Below are positions 6,843 to 8,586 of a DNA stretch of 8,586 bases, piece after piece. The stretch covers positions 1 through 8,586 of the forward strand of contig CALHQV010000075.1 in assembly GCA_938038035.1 (NCBI GenBank), given 5' to 3'. The stretch comes from an uncultured Gemella sp. (GTDB lineage Bacteria; Bacillota; Bacilli; Staphylococcales; Gemellaceae). Position numbers and translations under genes: made by a program. The first letter of the stretch is position 1. Every line of letters begins with the position of its first letter. The notes under the pieces are model-generated. The model ran no database searches and was not told the origin of the DNA. It saw nothing but the letters and a program-made list of their open reading frames with translations.

Positions 6843-7458
6843 TGTTTAAAAATCCTTCCAATATAGCAAGTGCTTGTTTCTGCACATTCTCGTATGTATC
6901 ACTTGCATCAATCACCTTAATGCGTTCGGTATTTTCTCTTGAAAGATCATCATAACCACGTTTGACATTTTTGTAAAAATCTAGACTTTCTTGATCCATT
7001 CGGTTATTGTCATCCCTGTTTTTTGTACGTGCTAGCCCAACTTCAACATCTACACAGAAATATAGTGTCAAATCGGGTTCAAGATTATCAGTTGCATATG
7101 CATTTATATCTAAAATATCTTGTTTAGAAAGTCCTCGACCATAAGATTGATAAGCAACTGAGCTATCCACAAAGCGATCACAAATTACAATATATCCTTC
7201 ATTTACATGTGGTAATATTTTTTTTACGATATGATCGCGTCGGCTAGCACAAAAAAGTAAACTTTCAGTTTTAGCGTCGATATCATTTGAACTATCAAAA
7301 AGGAGTTCTCTGATTTTCTCACTAAACTCTGTTCCTCCAGGCTCACGTGTCGTTATTACTTTATATCCCTTTTCTTTCAAATACTCTGTAGCGAAGTTGA
7401 TAAAGCTCGTTTTACCTGAACCATCTGAACCTTCTACTGTTATGAATTTACCTTTCAT
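6832..7458 (-). CDS. tmk: Thymidylate kinase Tmk
   Basis: Tmk phosphorylates dTMP to dTDP using ATP, an essential step in DNA precursor synthesis in the cytoplasm. The 208-residue protein is full length: P-loop GSDGSGKT (10-17), REPGGT (38-43), the DR(F/Y/H) motif CDRFVDSSVAYQSYGRGL (93-110) and a lid region around RDDNNRMD (148-155). An AAAGG ribosome binding site sits eight bases before the ATG. The upstream aminotransferase-like chimera ends 25 bp before it with no terminator between, so tmk is probably transcribed from the promoter(s) of the chimera. It overlaps holB by 11 bp. Confidence 0.97.
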   Translation of the reverse strand: MKGKFITVEGSDGSGKTSFINFATEYLKEKGYKVITTREPGGTEFSEKIRELLFDSSNDIDAKTESLLFCASRRDHIVKKILPHVNEGYIVICDRFVDSSVAYQSYGRGLSKQDILDINAYATDNLEPDLTLYFCVDVEVGLARTKNRDDNNRMDQESLDFYKNVKRGYDDLSRENTERIKVIDASDTYENVQKQALAILEGFLNNEL

Positions 7459-7483
7459 TTGAATAACCTTTCTTCTATTGTAA

Positions 7484-8311
7484 TTACTTATTCATAAATT
7501 GAGAAATTCTTTCAACAGCTTCTTTTATATTCTCCATGCTCGTTGCATAACTAATTCTAAAGAAGTCATTGTATGCTTTCCCAAATGCTGTCCCAGGGAT
7601 AACCCCAACACGAGCTTCTTTCGCTAATAATTTACAAAACTCCATCGCACCTAGCTCACGATATTTCGCTGGAATTCTAGCGAAAATATAAAATGCCCCA
7701 TCAATTTCAGGAATTTCAAAACCTAATTCACGCAGTCTTGGAACCATATAATCTTTTCTTTCTCTATATGTTTCAATCATATGATTATTATATTTATCTA
7801 CATTTTCATCTGTTAAAGCTACTACAGCTGCATCTTGAACAAATGTTGGAGCTCCAGATACTGTAAACAGATGGAAAACCCCAATTTTTCTAATCATCGC
7901 TTGCGGAGCTGCAACAAAACCAATACGCCATCCTGTCATAGCATGAGATTTTGATAATCCACTGATTAGAACTGTTTGTTCAGGAATAAACTCTGCAAGT
8001 GATGTGTGTCTATAGTTATATGTAATATCTCCATAAATTTCATCACTAAGTACAAAAATATCATATTTTCCTAATACATCAGCAATTTCTTTAACCTCTT
8101 CTCTAGTATAAGAAACACCACTTGGATTATTTGGGTAGTTAATTAAAATTGCTTTTGCATCTTTATTCTCTTCTAGAGCTTTTTCTAAATCACTTGGACG
8201 AACTTTAAAACCATTGTCAGCTGTGTCAATGAATTTAATATTACATTTATTTAGAATACCTACACCTACTGATCCAATACCAATATCTAAACCTAAAACT
8301 AAACCATTCAT
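7484..8311 (-). CDS. Chimeric gene: Cas9 N-terminus fused to truncated PatA-like aminotransferase
   Basis: Residues 1-22 are a Cas9 N-terminus (see the separate entry). From about residue 23 (CNIKFIDTADNGFKV) to 275 the protein is a class I PLP-dependent aminotransferase closest, from memory, to PatA of Bacillus. It has NNPSG (61-65), LSDEIY (88-93; D90 and Y93), SGLSKSH (117-123) with the PLP lysine K121, MTGWRIGF (125-132) with R129, GAFYIF (205-210), and the substrate-carboxylate arginine R252 in FFRISYA. A complete enzyme is about 390 residues; about 135 N-terminal residues with the phosphate-binding glycine motif and N-terminal arm are missing, so activity is doubtful. I start at the ATG 8309-8311 because AGGAG (8319-8323) is seven bases upstream and it gives an exact Cas9-type start; the frame extends to a TTG at 8327-8329. 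It is first in the tmk operon. Deletion fusion, pseudogene and assembly error are all possible. Confidence 0.85.
   Translation of the reverse strand: MNGLVLGLDIGIGSVGVGILNKCNIKFIDTADNGFKVRPSDLEKALEENKDAKAILINYPNNPSGVSYTREEVKEIADVLGKYDIFVLSDEIYGDITYNYRHTSLAEFIPEQTVLISGLSKSHAMTGWRIGFVAAPQAMIRKIGVFHLFTVSGAPTFVQDAAVVALTDENVDKYNNHMIETYRERKDYMVPRLRELGFEIPEIDGAFYIFARIPAKYRELGAMEFCKLLAKEARVGVIPGTAFGKAYNDFFRISYATSMENIKEAVERISQFMNK
8246..8311 (-). pseudogene. cas9: cas9 5' remnant: RuvC-I motif segment
   Basis: The first 22 codons encode MNGLVLGLD followed by IGIGSVGVGILNK. Cas9 proteins begin this way: the short first strand carrying the RuvC-I catalytic aspartate (here D9, equal to D9 of St1Cas9 and D10 of SpCas9) and the GLDIG(I/T)xSVG signature. 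It differs from the St1Cas9 start I recall only in the second and third residues. The reading frame should continue into VTGEIIH-like sequence and the arginine-rich bridge helix, but after K22 it becomes aminotransferase. Only the start of the RuvC domain remains, so no nuclease is made. Confidence 0.85.
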
Positions 8312-8377
8312 CATTACACTCCTAACCAATCATCATATTAATTAAATTTTACTCCTTACTTCCTAAAAAATCAAATC

Positions 8378-8426
8378 ATTATATGCAATTAACTAAAATA
8401 TCCTGTCTTTTTATAATTATATGCAA
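8378..8426 (-). promoter_or_regulatory. Two candidate -10 elements (repeat TTGCATATAAT) upstream of the chimera
   Basis: Minus-strand TATAAT occurs at 8416-8421 and at 8378-8383, each within an identical 11-base TTGCATATAAT (8416-8426 and 8378-8388). Neither has a good -35 at 16-18 bases. They are the only promoter-like sites between the tRNA terminator and the chimeric gene, so one presumably drives the chimera and tmk operon. If the Cas9 origin is right, this would be the former cas9 promoter. Confidence 0.4.
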
Positions 8427-8457
8427 ATTCTCACGTTTTCATCATTTATAAAAAACA

Positions 8458-8481
8458 AAAAAGCGTGATCTCACGCTTTTT
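8458..8481 (-). terminator. Intrinsic terminator of the tRNA-Arg transcript
   Basis: AAAAAGCGTG (8458-8467) pairs with CACGCTTTTT (8472-8481) around a four-base loop. On the minus strand it is followed by a long T-rich tract (TTTTTTGTTTTTT). It lies about 50 bases past the tRNA 3' end, so it ends the tRNA transcript and isolates the chimeric gene from it. The plus strand also has T5, so weak bidirectional use is possible. Confidence 0.85.
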
Positions 8482-8531
8482 AAGTTCTATTTTAACTTGA
8501 GTGATTTCTACATAAAAATCAATAGTTTATA

Positions 8532-8586
8532 TGCCCCCTGCAGGAATCGAACCTGCAACTACTCCTTAGGAGGGAGTTGTTATATC
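8532..8586 (-). tRNA. tRNA-Arg (anticodon CCT), 3' portion, runs off right edge
   Basis: Read on the minus strand, the anticodon arm is ACTCC-CTCCTAA-GGAGT (perfect 5-bp stem, 7-base loop, anticodon CCT for AGG). It is followed by a four-base variable loop and a T arm GCAGG-TTCGATT-CCTGC. Then comes the 3' acceptor strand AGGGGGC with discriminator A at 8532. CCA is not encoded. GATATAAC preceding the anticodon arm fits the end of a D arm. The 5' acceptor strand and most of the D arm lie outside the window. A terminator follows. Confidence 0.93.

Noticed and set aside
8312..8329. TTG at 8327-8329 as the start of the chimeric gene
   Set aside because: It lies upstream of the AGGAG and has no ribosome binding site of its own; the ATG at 8309-8311 has ideal spacing and matches Cas9 starts.
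8312..8460. tracrRNA or CRISPR repeat upstream of the cas9 remnant
   Set aside because: I looked for an anti-repeat, a repeat unit or a tracr-like hairpin series and found only the 11-base TTGCATATAAT pair, which is better explained as promoter -10 elements.
8482..8498. AAGTT-CTATTTT-AACTT hairpin between the tRNA and its terminator
   Set aside because: The five-base AT-rich stem is too weak to call a functional element; ordinary trailer sequence.

Overview
The window is AT-rich bacterial DNA from a low-GC Gram-positive organism of the Bacilli. The evidence is the codon use, the strong AGGAGG-type ribosome binding sites, and the tmk-holB-trmN6-yazA-rsmI gene order. Gemella or a close relative is my best guess, but this is an inference and I could not search for it.

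Left end (1-438, minus strand): the 5' part of dnaG (DNA primase) with its CHC2 zinc finger, running off the window. A 427-bp AT-rich gap holds its probable promoter and the promoter of a plus-strand potassium-uptake operon, trkA (866-2239) and trkH (2243-3736), which encodes the regulatory and pore subunits of a Trk/Ktr-type K+ transporter. The operon ends in a short convergent gap containing an unusual multi-stem inverted-repeat element and a bidirectional terminator.

Right part (3832-8311, minus strand, transcribed right to left): a tightly packed operon of an aminotransferase-like gene, tmk, holB, trmN6 (yabB-like), a GIY-YIG protein (yazA-like), rsmI, and a small membrane protein with a histidine-kinase-like H-box. 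Genes overlap or are separated by only a few bases up to 25 bp. The products serve DNA precursor supply, the replication clamp loader, and tRNA/rRNA methylation. The yaaQ, yaaR, ricT (yaaT) and yabA genes usually interspersed here in Bacillus are absent. At the far right is the 3' part of a tRNA-Arg(CCT) gene followed by its terminator.

The outstanding observation is the first gene of the minus-strand operon. Its first ~22 codons encode a textbook Cas9 N-terminus (RuvC-I motif, GLDIGIGSVGVGILNK, nearly the same as I recall for Streptococcus thermophilus CRISPR1 Cas9). They are joined in frame to the C-terminal two thirds of a PatA-like PLP-dependent aminotransferase lacking about its first 135 residues. 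The most economical reading is a deletion (or a mis-assembly) that removed the body of cas9, any following cas genes and array, and the 5' end of the aminotransferase gene. This would leave the cas9 promoter and start site driving a chimeric gene and perhaps the essential tmk-holB operon. No CRISPR repeats, other cas genes or insertion sequences are visible in the window.
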